This document shows positions 42,885 to 49,684 of a stretch of DNA of 49,684 bases, in pieces; position 1 is the first letter of the stretch; every line of letters begins with the position of its first letter. The DNA comes from an uncultured Acidimicrobiales bacterium (GTDB lineage Bacteria > Actinomycetota > Acidimicrobiia > Acidimicrobiales > SHLQ01): the NCBI GenBank assembly GCA_938041035.1, contig CALHYX010000049.1, forward strand, positions 1-49,684, in the 5' to 3' direction. A model generated the notes under the pieces. The model made no database searches and was not told where the DNA came from. It saw only the letters and a list, made by a program, of their open reading frames with translations. The position numbers and the translations under genes are program-made.

Positions 42885-44322
42885 GCAGCGGCCTCGGGTG
42901 CGGGTTGCGGTGTTGAGGGCGTGGGTGAGTGTGGTGTGGCTGGTGCCGTCGATGATGGGGCCGCCAGTTCCGTGGGCGGCCATGAGGAGTGCGAAGGGTT
43001 GGGTGTATTCCCAGCCGATGATTCCGTCTTCGGTGACTTGGATGTATTTGAAGAAGGCTTGGTTCATCTGTCGCCGAACGGTGTTCGGGGCTTTGGTGTA
43101 GGCGAGGTGGCAGGTTTCGGCGAACGCGACGGCCTGGCGGATGGTGGTTTCTATTTGTTCGGCGGTGTAGTCGGATGCGGCGAGGGCGCCTTGGGCGGAG
43201 GCGATGTCTTTGGTGATGCGTTGTTGTTCTTGTTTGAGGAGGTCGAGGGGTACGGCGTCGGCGTAGTGGGCTTGGAGGAGTTTGTTGCGTTCGTGGTCGA
43301 GTTGCACGAGTCGTTCGTGTTGGCGTCGGCGTTCGCTTTGAACGTCGTTTTGTTGGGTGGCGATGGTTTCGCGGATTGCGTCGGCGGTGGCGTCGAGGCC
43401 TTCGGCGGTGAGTTGCACGAGCCGGTAGTGCTCTTCGATCTGGTTTTCGATGAGGGTGATGGGTCGGTGGGTGAGCATGCAGGTTGTGCGTCTTTGGTGG
43501 CGGCCGACGCAGAAGTAGTAGGGGTATGTCTTGCCGCTCTTCCCGGTTGAGTAGGTCACGCAGAGCCGTGACTGGCAGTGTCCGCACACGATGGTGCCTT
43601 TGAGGTAGTGCGGGTGCTCTCTGCGCTTTTCGCCTTGGCGGTTGCCGTCGAGGATTGTTTGGACTCGTTCCCACACGTCGGTGGTGACGATGGGTTGGTG
43701 TTTGCCTTGATATTCGACGTCGTTGAACACGACGATGCCCTTGTAGTAGGGCCGGCGAAGCAGACGGTGCATGCTGGAGATCGAGAGTTCTTTGCGGGGT
43801 GTGTTGGGTCCGCCTTTGGATCGGAGGCCTCGGGCGGTGGCTTCTTCGAGGAGTGTGGCGACTGACCATTCGCCGGTGGCGTAGGCCTCGTAGCACCAGG
43901 TGACGAGTTCGGCGGCTTCGAGCTCGATCTCGACCCAGCGGCGTCCGCCTTCGCCGACGTTTTTGTAGCCGAGGGGTGCGGGTCCGGGGGTGCCGCCTTC
44001 TTGGATTTTGATGAGGCGTTTGCGGCGGATCTCGTCGCCGGAGTTCCGGGACTGGTATTCGTTGAACCCGGCGAGGATGGTGTGCATCATCCGCCCGGCG
44101 TTGGTGCGGTCGATTTGTTCTGAGCATGAGATCAGTTGGGTGCCGGCTTCTTCGAGGATGAAGTCGTTGGCGAGGTCTTCTCGGGTGTTGCGGGCCCACC
44201 GGTCGAGTTTGAACACGATGACGTAGTCGACGTCTCGTTGTTCGGCGACCCGTTTGAGGAGTGCTTTCATGGCGGGGCGACGACAAGGCACGTAGGTAGG
44301 CCTCGCAGCTAGAATCCATGCG

Positions 44323-45459
44323 GTGAACAACGAAATTCGAATTTTTGTAAGCTATGCCCACGCCGACGAAGCGGGCTCCCGTGGCCGGGTTCGGAGAATC
44401 GCGGAAGACATCGCTGGTGAATACAGGGTGTTATCTGGGCACGATCTAAGAGTCTTTTTTGACCGCAATAGCGATGGTGATGGGATTCGTTGGGGTGAGA
44501 ACTGGCGAGAAGCGATTGACTCCGGCCTTCATAATGCTGCAGTTCTCATCGCTTTCATATCTCCGTCCTTTCTTCGCAGTGATGAGTGCCGGAGGGAGTT
44601 CATGCAATTCGTACGGGCTGCCGAAACAACTAACAGCGAAGATCTCGTACTTCCGATTCTCTTTTCGGACATCAAGGGCACTCGGACTGCGGTCGTTGAC
44701 ACGGTTGCCGCACGAGCTGAAGATCTACAGTGGGAAGACTTCACGGTCCTACGCCATTCATCAGACGATGACGCTGACTACCGTCATGCGATCTCAAGCA
44801 TGGCGGCCCGGATTAGGGGAGTGCTCGCCAAAATAGATGACGCAGCGGAAGTTGCAGCGAGGTCCGCAAGAGAAACTGAACCTCAGAATAACGAGGCTGA
44901 AGGACCTGGGGTCGCTGATCTAATCGCTATCGCCGAGGTACAGGTCGAGGACTTGGGCGTATTTTTAGAGCTACTCGCCGAATATCTTCAGAAGATTAGC
45001 AGCGAGTTTGAGGAGGCGACCTCGCTCTTGACGGACGCCCAATCGTTCGCCAAACGCGTGAGGATTTATCGACGATTAGCAGCTGACATCAGCGACGATG
45101 TCGAGGCAATGTGTGAGGCTTCTGACGCCTTTGCAAGTTCGGTGATCGCTGCCGCTCCGGGCGTCGATGCAATATTGGAGATGTTGGAAGCAGACGACTC
45201 GCAATCGCCAGAGTCTCTCACTCTTGCAAGTGATATCGTCACTCTTGCACGAGAAATGCTTCAAGGATTCGATCATGCATCAACTTTTCAGGCCCAGTTG
45301 ACGCCCCTTGTCGGTCAATCGAGAGATATGCGACCGCAGGTCGTCAAAATGTCTGATGCGGTTTCCAGAATGCTCTCCGTTCGGCCCACCTTCGAACACT
45401 GGCTCACCCGGGCAGCTGATTTGTCGACAAAGTATGCTCACGGATCGGGCGTCGATTAG
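44323..45459 (+). CDS. TIR-domain protein with C-terminal helical region
   Basis: A 378-residue protein. Residues about 3-150 are a TIR domain: IRIFVSYAHADEAG, DLRVFFDRNSDGDG, then WGENWREAIDSGLHNAAVLI and FISPSFLRSDECRREFMQF. The cysteine-x-x-x-Glu arrangement (Glu92) fits the catalytic glutamate of NAD-degrading TIR domains. Residues about 185-378 are helical with no recognised family and may be the sensor or oligomerisation part. Bacterial TIR proteins often act in anti-phage defence by depleting NAD or making cyclic ADP-ribose signals. It starts with GTG about 45 bases from the break in the recombinase gene. GC content and codon use are clearly lower than in the chromosomal genes. No obvious partner gene lies on its strand. 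Confidence 0.85.
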   Translation: MNNEIRIFVSYAHADEAGSRGRVRRIAEDIAGEYRVLSGHDLRVFFDRNSDGDGIRWGENWREAIDSGLHNAAVLIAFISPSFLRSDECRREFMQFVRAAETTNSEDLVLPILFSDIKGTRTAVVDTVAARAEDLQWEDFTVLRHSSDDDADYRHAISSMAARIRGVLAKIDDAAEVAARSARETEPQNNEAEGPGVADLIAIAEVQVEDLGVFLELLAEYLQKISSEFEEATSLLTDAQSFAKRVRIYRRLAADISDDVEAMCEASDAFASSVIAAAPGVDAILEMLEADDSQSPESLTLASDIVTLAREMLQGFDHASTFQAQLTPLVGQSRDMRPQVVKMSDAVSRMLSVRPTFEHWLTRAADLSTKYAHGSGVD

Positions 45460-45504
45460 ACCTGGTCGTCATCGTTGGAAGCTATTCACTCGTGCCAGGG
45501 TGGA

Positions 45505-45990
45505 CTATTCGGTTCCGACACAGAGGGGCTCAATACCCGCATCTGGCAACCGGTAGTGGTCAACCATCTCCTTGGAGCTGACGATGATTCGCCAGTTCCC
45601 ACCCGCCAGCTGAACAAAGCTGTCGCATGATTCGATCGGGTAGCGTCCATTCACCACTACAGCTACATCTCGGTCTTCGAATGCCTTGGCTCGATCCTGT
45701 CCATTTCGATATACGAAGAAAAATGCGCGGCCGTGCGCCGAGACGCATGACCCAGTGTCGGGCTGCGGATAGTCAGTCACGCTTGTGCCAACCGGATCAA
45801 ACGAACCGGTCGGCGCGCAAGTCGGTGTCAAACCGAAACTAAGGGCGAGTTCGTCGGCGTTGTCAAAGTGGATACCGCCGTCAGCTGCATCCACAGGACT
45901 GACCACACCGCGGCCTGGCTGAGGAGGTGCACCACAACTCAGAGCTGTGAGTGCCAAGAACGCCAACAGCGCCACGTAACGGAGCATCAC
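45505..45990 (-). CDS. Small secreted lipoprotein-like protein, unknown function
   Basis: A 161-residue exported protein. The N terminus MMLRYVALLAFLALTALSCG is a signal peptide ending in a cysteine that could be lipidated, although the lipobox ALSC is not ideal. The mature part has five more cysteines (LTPTCAP, TGSCVSAHG, IESCDSF, PLCVGTE) and a strand-rich pattern (RAFFFVYRNGQDRAKAFEDR). I do not recognise a family. It is the third gene of a tight exported operon, 14 bases after the 392-residue gene, and its base composition matches those genes. Confidence 0.65.
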   Translation of the reverse strand: MMLRYVALLAFLALTALSCGAPPQPGRGVVSPVDAADGGIHFDNADELALSFGLTPTCAPTGSFDPVGTSVTDYPQPDTGSCVSAHGRAFFFVYRNGQDRAKAFEDRDVAVVVNGRYPIESCDSFVQLAGGNWRIIVSSKEMVDHYRLPDAGIEPLCVGTE

Positions 45991-46004
45991 CCGAGAATAG
46001 TTGT

Positions 46005-47183
46005 CTAGTCACCCTCGAAGGCATCGGGACCTGGCGGCTCGGTTCCCACGGTCGGGTCTTCAGCCCAACTAAGGACTATTTCCTCAGCCTCACTCTGACT
46101 TATTCGAGTAACGGCGTCAGGGTCTTGTGCAATCAGCCGATCGATGTGAATAAGCAACGCTTCCTCAGGCCCGGCAGGGCGCATCTTGCTAGAGATCGTT
46201 CGTTCGACGAGCCGGCCCGCTGGACCGGTCACGACTACTTGCCAAGTCTCAGCGGTAGAAAGCACGTCGACCACGTGGTTCGTGCCCAACACTGCGTCAA
46301 GCACGATCGCCTCCGGCGCCTGCAACCTGAGCGATGCTGGCGATCCCGAGCCTTTCGACAGGTCGTCACCACCTAGAATAAGAACAGTTGTGGTAGACAG
46401 CCGCCCAGCGAGGGCGCCTGGGACGCCTTCCTCATCGAAGCTCCGTTGGGAGGGAGCTCGGGCAGCCCACGACACGTCGGCCGACTGTGGCTGCTCCAAG
46501 GCCAAAGCTGTCTTCAGCACTTGGCCGCGGTCGCCTGTCGTGCGGAACTCATCCATCTCCTCGAGCAGCACTGTGACCATTCGCTCTCCGGTCGTGCCCG
46601 GAAACTTGGCCCCAAGTCTAGTGATTGCAGACGTCATTCTGGGTCCATCAGACCCCACGAATTTTATCCGGCCAGTTGAATCTCGTAGCACGATTTGCTG
46701 TATCACCCACGGGCCACCGACCACGCTTTGCGGGGTTTCCTCCGGGCGCCATCTCAACATGAGCAGAAGGTCTTCGCTCGTGGGCACCACGAGATCTTGG
46801 CCCACGAGAAGGTCGGCTGCGATCGACGGAACGTCAGTCGGCCCGACCGGCTCGAAACCAGTAACAGTCCCGGTAGGGGCCTTCAGGTTCGACTCAGACC
46901 AGACGACGTCCGCGATGTCAAACTCGAATTTGACGTTCTCAAGCGTAGAAGAACTCTTGTATCGCTCAACTGCTTTGAATCGTGAAACCTTAACGATTAC
47001 ATCCACTTTAGCCAATCGCTGAGTCGGAGAGCCAGCATAGTTTTCTCCAAGCTCGTGCAAGTCGATTTCAGGGTCCGGCAGCAATAGTTGCTCTTGCGAT
47101 GGCGCTCCAGAGGCGCCCGCAAATACCAACGCGCCAATAGCCAAAGCAACCAAACACACTGCGACGATTCTTCTCTTTCTCAC
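46005..47183 (-). CDS. Secreted protein of unknown function
   Basis: A 392-residue exported protein with an N-terminal signal peptide (RIVAVCLVALAIGALVFAGA). The mature part is mixed alpha/beta with no cysteines and no motif I recognise; segments such as FEFDIADVVWSESNLKAPTG and MLRWRPEETPQSVVGGPWVI suggest beta-rich folding. The GTG start overlaps the stop of the metzincin gene by four bases (GTGA), so the two are translated together and may form a pair. It could be an inhibitor, chaperone or binding partner of the protease, but nothing in the sequence proves it. Confidence 0.7.
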   Translation of the reverse strand: MRKRRIVAVCLVALAIGALVFAGASGAPSQEQLLLPDPEIDLHELGENYAGSPTQRLAKVDVIVKVSRFKAVERYKSSSTLENVKFEFDIADVVWSESNLKAPTGTVTGFEPVGPTDVPSIAADLLVGQDLVVPTSEDLLLMLRWRPEETPQSVVGGPWVIQQIVLRDSTGRIKFVGSDGPRMTSAITRLGAKFPGTTGERMVTVLLEEMDEFRTTGDRGQVLKTALALEQPQSADVSWAARAPSQRSFDEEGVPGALAGRLSTTTVLILGGDDLSKGSGSPASLRLQAPEAIVLDAVLGTNHVVDVLSTAETWQVVVTGPAGRLVERTISSKMRPAGPEEALLIHIDRLIAQDPDAVTRISQSEAEEIVLSWAEDPTVGTEPPGPDAFEGD

Positions 47184-48298
47184 AGTGCTACCTCATAAAT
47201 TCGAGTGAAGTCGAGTAAGAGCTGTTGGGAGTAGTTTTTTCGAACCCGCAAAACTAGGTCCACAGCTTCCCAGTTCTGATCTGTAGCCGTTCGATAAAGC
47301 GGAAAGTCTGCGTTGTATGCCCAAGCGGAATAGACCGAAAGAACCTTTGTGCCGACCAGTTGAAAGGCTGAGCCATTTGGATAATTCACCGGATTCTTCA
47401 TCTGGTGGTCTCCGAAGTAGGTGAAAGGAAGCCCGGTATCGTCGGGGCTACATCCACCAGTCCCGACGTAGTTAACCCGTCTCGCAAACAACTGTATGAC
47501 GACACTACCCTGCAGACCGGAGATTCCATGAGCGACGTTCGCCCGAATCTTGTAGCCATCATCGCCGGGGATCGAATGTCGTATCCTCTGCTGAACATAC
47601 GAGCCCGTTGGACCCGTCATCTTTACTCTTCGTGGCCCCTCGTTACCGCCCGAATTTTGCGCCGCAAGAACTGCACCGTTGCGCGGCGCCCAGAACTTCT
47701 TCCCATTCTCGAAGCTCGGGTTAGCGGTAACAGCATTGTCTTGGTCATCAGCCACATGTGCCCAATCATCAATGCTAAGTTTCGTCACTGAGTTGCTATT
47801 GCAGGTCTCCATCGCGGAAGATGCTGACCCTTGGATGACGTCGAATGTGCCTGTGTGATACAGGCCATGAAGATGCCCTACTTCATGGGAAGCGACATCC
47901 TGCATCGTTGGCACCAACGGATCTACCCCAACATCAAAGTCAACCTCAATATACCCAGTGGTTACTCCGGGGCATTGAGCAAACCCGAAACCTCCAAGGT
48001 CCACGCGATCAACAGAATGAGTGTTTCCTTCTCCTGACGAGAAGAACTTCTGGTTGGCTTGCCCGTTGCGGAACTTGCGAATTACGTCCCAAAAGGCGGC
48101 GCCTTCGAGGAAGTCTTGTTTCAACGGCCCCCAAGCACCAACGAACGACAGTGAGACGTTTTCTATGTCACACACCATCCCCGCGTCGGGGAAGGCCTCG
48201 GCCGGACGAGGCGACAGTGCGAGGGCGCCAACAACAAGAAGACCTCCGAGCAGCAGTCGCACAAAACGGCAGTCGTAGGTCGATTTATCTTTTGCCAT
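47180..48298 (-). CDS. Secreted metzincin-type zinc metallopeptidase
   Basis: A 372-residue exported protease. After a signal peptide (RLLLGGLLVVGALALSPRPA, cut near AEA) comes a domain with SHEVGHLHGLYHTG, the H-E-x-x-H-x-x-G-x-x-H zinc site, and a Met-turn at SSAMETC. From about residue 195 a second, beta-rich domain follows (ITANPSFENG-like start reading VTANPSFENGKKFW, then GSYVQQRIRHSIPG), which resembles carbohydrate-binding or galactose-binding modules. ATG 48298 follows GGGG at good distance; GTG 48313 or ATG 48307 would only lengthen the tail before the signal peptide. It heads an operon with the next two exported proteins. Lower GC and mixed codon use set it apart from the chromosome. 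Confidence 0.8.
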   Translation of the reverse strand: MAKDKSTYDCRFVRLLLGGLLVVGALALSPRPAEAFPDAGMVCDIENVSLSFVGAWGPLKQDFLEGAAFWDVIRKFRNGQANQKFFSSGEGNTHSVDRVDLGGFGFAQCPGVTTGYIEVDFDVGVDPLVPTMQDVASHEVGHLHGLYHTGTFDVIQGSASSAMETCNSNSVTKLSIDDWAHVADDQDNAVTANPSFENGKKFWAPRNGAVLAAQNSGGNEGPRRVKMTGPTGSYVQQRIRHSIPGDDGYKIRANVAHGISGLQGSVVIQLFARRVNYVGTGGCSPDDTGLPFTYFGDHQMKNPVNYPNGSAFQLVGTKVLSVYSAWAYNADFPLYRTATDQNWEAVDLVLRVRKNYSQQLLLDFTRIYEVAL

Positions 48299-48415
48299 CA
48301 GCAGCATCCCCACGTGTACTCGGCATAGGTTGCGACTTTACCCCGCAACGGCGGGTAGCGCTAGCCAACGCCCGTGATGGCATTTTCATTCAGTACATGC
48401 CTAGCTAACTTTGGC

Positions 48416-48679
48416 CTACATGCGGCGGGTGCGCGCAGCGTTATAACCGAGATTTACAAGATCCGACGGCAGGACGCACAAGCCCCTGGCGACCCTCACG
48501 ACCGTCGGCAACGTCGGCACTCGGTAGCCGCGTTCGACGTTGCTGATAAACGTCGGGTGCAGACCAGAGGCTTCGGCGAGGGCCTCTTGGGTCATGCCGG
48601 CTTCGAGGCGAAGCTCGCGGACCCTGGCGCCGAATGCGGCGGCGATGGCGAGGTCTTCGTCTCGGCGGGTCTTGGGCAC
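48416..48679 (-). CDS. XRE-family helix-turn-helix regulator
   Basis: An 87-residue protein that is nearly all one Cro/C1-type HTH: VRELRLEAGMTQEALAEASG, LHPTFISNVERGYRVPTL and VVRVARGLCVLPSDLV. The recognition helix lies around residues 41-52. Such small XRE proteins are typical repressors of mobile or toxin-antitoxin loci. It lies 117 bases upstream of the metzincin gene on the same strand and could regulate it. Its composition is closer to the chromosome than to the protease operon. Confidence 0.85.
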   Translation of the reverse strand: MPKTRRDEDLAIAAAFGARVRELRLEAGMTQEALAEASGLHPTFISNVERGYRVPTLPTVVRVARGLCVLPSDLVNLGYNAARTRRM

Positions 48680-48915
48680 GCCTCATTCCATCGAGCGCGC
48701 CCTTGCCTGACCATAGCCTACTGACAAAGGTTCCCTGGACCGTCGATGTGGGAGGGGGTGAAACACATGAGCGTCCGAGGAGGCAACGGCTGAAGCCGAT
48801 CAAGATGATTCTCCGTCCGGGCTCCCGCGTCGTGAGCTGGGGCCCGGGCGGCCCATCACAGGCCATTCACTCCACGCTTCTGCATCGAACGTATGTTTGG
48901 CAAAATGGATGGGCA

Positions 48916-49684
48916 ATGCCCGACCTGCTCAACCGACTCCACCAGCTCAAAATGGTCCTCGCCGGACTCATACTCACCGCCATCGGTGTCGGGTTCATCG
49001 TGGTCGCCAACCAACTCGAGCCCGCACACAGCCTCAGCGTGGTCCCGTTCAACGAACTCGGCGGCATCCTCGTCGGCGCCGGCATCCTCGGCATATGGAT
49101 CGATCAACTGTTCCGCCGAGAACAAGACGCAGCCGACGAACACCGGCTCCGCAGCATCCTCAAAGACGAAGCACCCGCCATGCGTGACGCCGTCCTCGAA
49201 GCCTTCGCCGCCAACCACCACGACCTCAAACGAGTGTCCACACCACAGACCCTCGACAAGATCATCACCAACAGCCTCGCCCTACGCCTCGACGACCAAG
49301 ACTTCGCCAGCGACCTGTTCACCGATATCCGACGCCAAGCCATCGAAGCACCCGAACGATGGAACGAAGCCGCACTATCGATCGACCTCGCATCGCTCGG
49401 CGACACCGGCACCCAGAACGACTACTTCATCGCCACCGTGCGCTGGGAATACATCACCACCCCGCACTGGAACCAACGACGCTTCGTCTGCCTGTCAGAC
49501 CGTCGAGAATACGCCGAACTCACCGCCACCAAGACCAACACCTCAGCCTGGTTCTTCAAACCCGACCAGAACCACCAAGCCAACGACCGGGCCGCCTTCG
49601 AACTACTGCAATTCACCGTCGACGGCCGAGACCGCCCCATCCGACGCACCAGCCGCAAGACCTACCAGGCCTACTCCGTCGACC
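48916..49684 (+). CDS. Two-TM membrane protein of unknown function (runs off right edge)
   Basis: An open frame of 256 codons with no stop before the window ends. It begins MPDLLNRLHQLKMVLAGLIL and has two helices, at about residues 12-32 and 44-63 (ELGGILVGAGILGIWI), then a long soluble part (FRREQDAADEHRLRSILKDE, and later TVRWEYITTPHWNQRRFVCL). No family is recognised. Its codon style (AAC, ACC, CTC, GAC, CAA) is like the recombinase remnant rather than the TIR or protease genes, so both may come from one mobile element. The 236 bases before it hold no identifiable feature. Confidence 0.7.
   Translation, partial: MPDLLNRLHQLKMVLAGLILTAIGVGFIVVANQLEPAHSLSVVPFNELGGILVGAGILGIWIDQLFRREQDAADEHRLRSILKDEAPAMRDAVLEAFAANHHDLKRVSTPQTLDKIITNSLALRLDDQDFASDLFTDIRRQAIEAPERWNEAALSIDLASLGDTGTQNDYFIATVRWEYITTPHWNQRRFVCLSDRREYAELTATKTNTSAWFFKPDQNHQANDRAAFELLQFTVDGRDRPIRRTSRKTYQAYSVD

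Larger units (their letters stand above)
42717..44330 (-). pseudogene. Large serine recombinase, N-terminal catalytic part missing
   Basis: Recognisable homology runs from about 44279 to about 42890. It starts at RPAMKALLKRV, then VDYVIVFKLDRWARN, SEQIDRTNAGRMMHTILAGF, a recombinase domain (PAPLGYKN to HRLLRRPYYKGIVVFNDVEY), a zinc ribbon (VCGHCQSRLC, FCVGRHQRRTTC) and a long coiled coil. The first 50-60 residues of the family, including Y-x-R-x-S with the catalytic serine, are absent; the 17 residues before RPAMK look random and the TIR gene starts there on the other strand. The last 50-60 residues are simply the antisense of the terminator and tRNA-Ser(TGA), so the natural end is also lost. 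It cannot recombine DNA as it stands. Codon use (C-ending, AAC/ACC/CTC) differs from both the chromosome and the TIR gene. Confidence 0.85.

Noticed and set aside
42595..44361. A 588-codon Arg/Pro/His-rich minus-strand frame over the recombinase
   Set aside because: It is an out-of-frame shadow of the recombinase; the zinc ribbon and recombinase motifs lie in the other frame.
48441..48866. A 141-codon minus-strand frame near the XRE gene
   Set aside because: It overlaps the XRE regulator in another frame and reads as Arg/Pro-rich shadow with no motif.

Overview
The window is high-GC bacterial DNA whose backbone is typical of an actinobacterium. The strongest evidence is the conserved block crgA - trpG / pknB - pbpA - rodA - pstP - fhaB - fhaA followed by tRNA-Leu, the arrangement known next to the origin in Mycobacterium and relatives. 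Only one PASTA kinase is present, with no pknA, and FhaA is short. A DUF3152 metalloprotein, frequent GTG starts, ATGA/GTGA gene overlaps and leaderless-looking promoters (TANNNT placed 6-8 nt before the start codon) fit the phylum. I would guess Acidimicrobiia, but that is inference from overall gene content.

Layout. 1-3.6 kb: the edge of an FHA-like gene, tRNA-Ala, a double-TetR-like regulator, DoxX, a thiolase-fold protein with no catalytic residues, and a small zinc-ribbon membrane protein. 3.6-12.4 kb: the growth and division signalling cluster. PknB phosphorylates and PstP dephosphorylates; FhaA and FhaB read phospho-threonine; RodA and PbpA polymerise and crosslink peptidoglycan; CrgA helps at the septum. 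12.6-18.1 kb: metabolic and regulatory singletons (WYL regulator/SRPBCC pair, TauD-like dioxygenase, DUF1214, VOC, Coq4-like). 18.2-24.1 kb: a complete oligopeptide-type ABC importer with a Tat/lipoprotein binding protein and a strong terminator between the binding protein and the permeases. 24.3-33.3 kb: a membrane GGDEF-EAL protein, two peptidoglycan-binding OmpA-domain proteins (one DUF937-FAS1-OmpA, one BON-OmpA), a DUF3152 metzincin-like protein, a coiled-coil protein, and a very Pro/Ala-rich zinc-ribbon protein. 33.3-37.1 kb: an MBL-fold enzyme with larC and larB, divergent from pheA. 37.2-42.4 kb: a large surface protein (PPATD stalk, eight Ig-like repeats, LARTG-type anchor) directly followed by a BcsA-like membrane protein with a PilZ domain but no glycosyltransferase catalytic residues.

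42.5 kb to the end is an accessory region. Two tRNA-Ser genes flank its left side. A large serine recombinase that has lost its catalytic N terminus abuts a lower-GC segment carrying a TIR-domain gene on one strand and, on the other, a three-gene exported operon (metzincin protease, secreted protein, lipoprotein). A small XRE regulator and a two-TM protein that runs off the edge follow. The recombinase and the last gene share one codon style (C-ending, AAC/ACC/CTC-rich) while the TIR and protease genes have another, suggesting layered acquisition.

No gene-free stretch exceeds about 300 bases. The longest gaps (12371-12617, 24086-24281, 48680-48915) hold terminators or promoters at most. Assignments rest on reading translated sequence and motifs; no database search was run.
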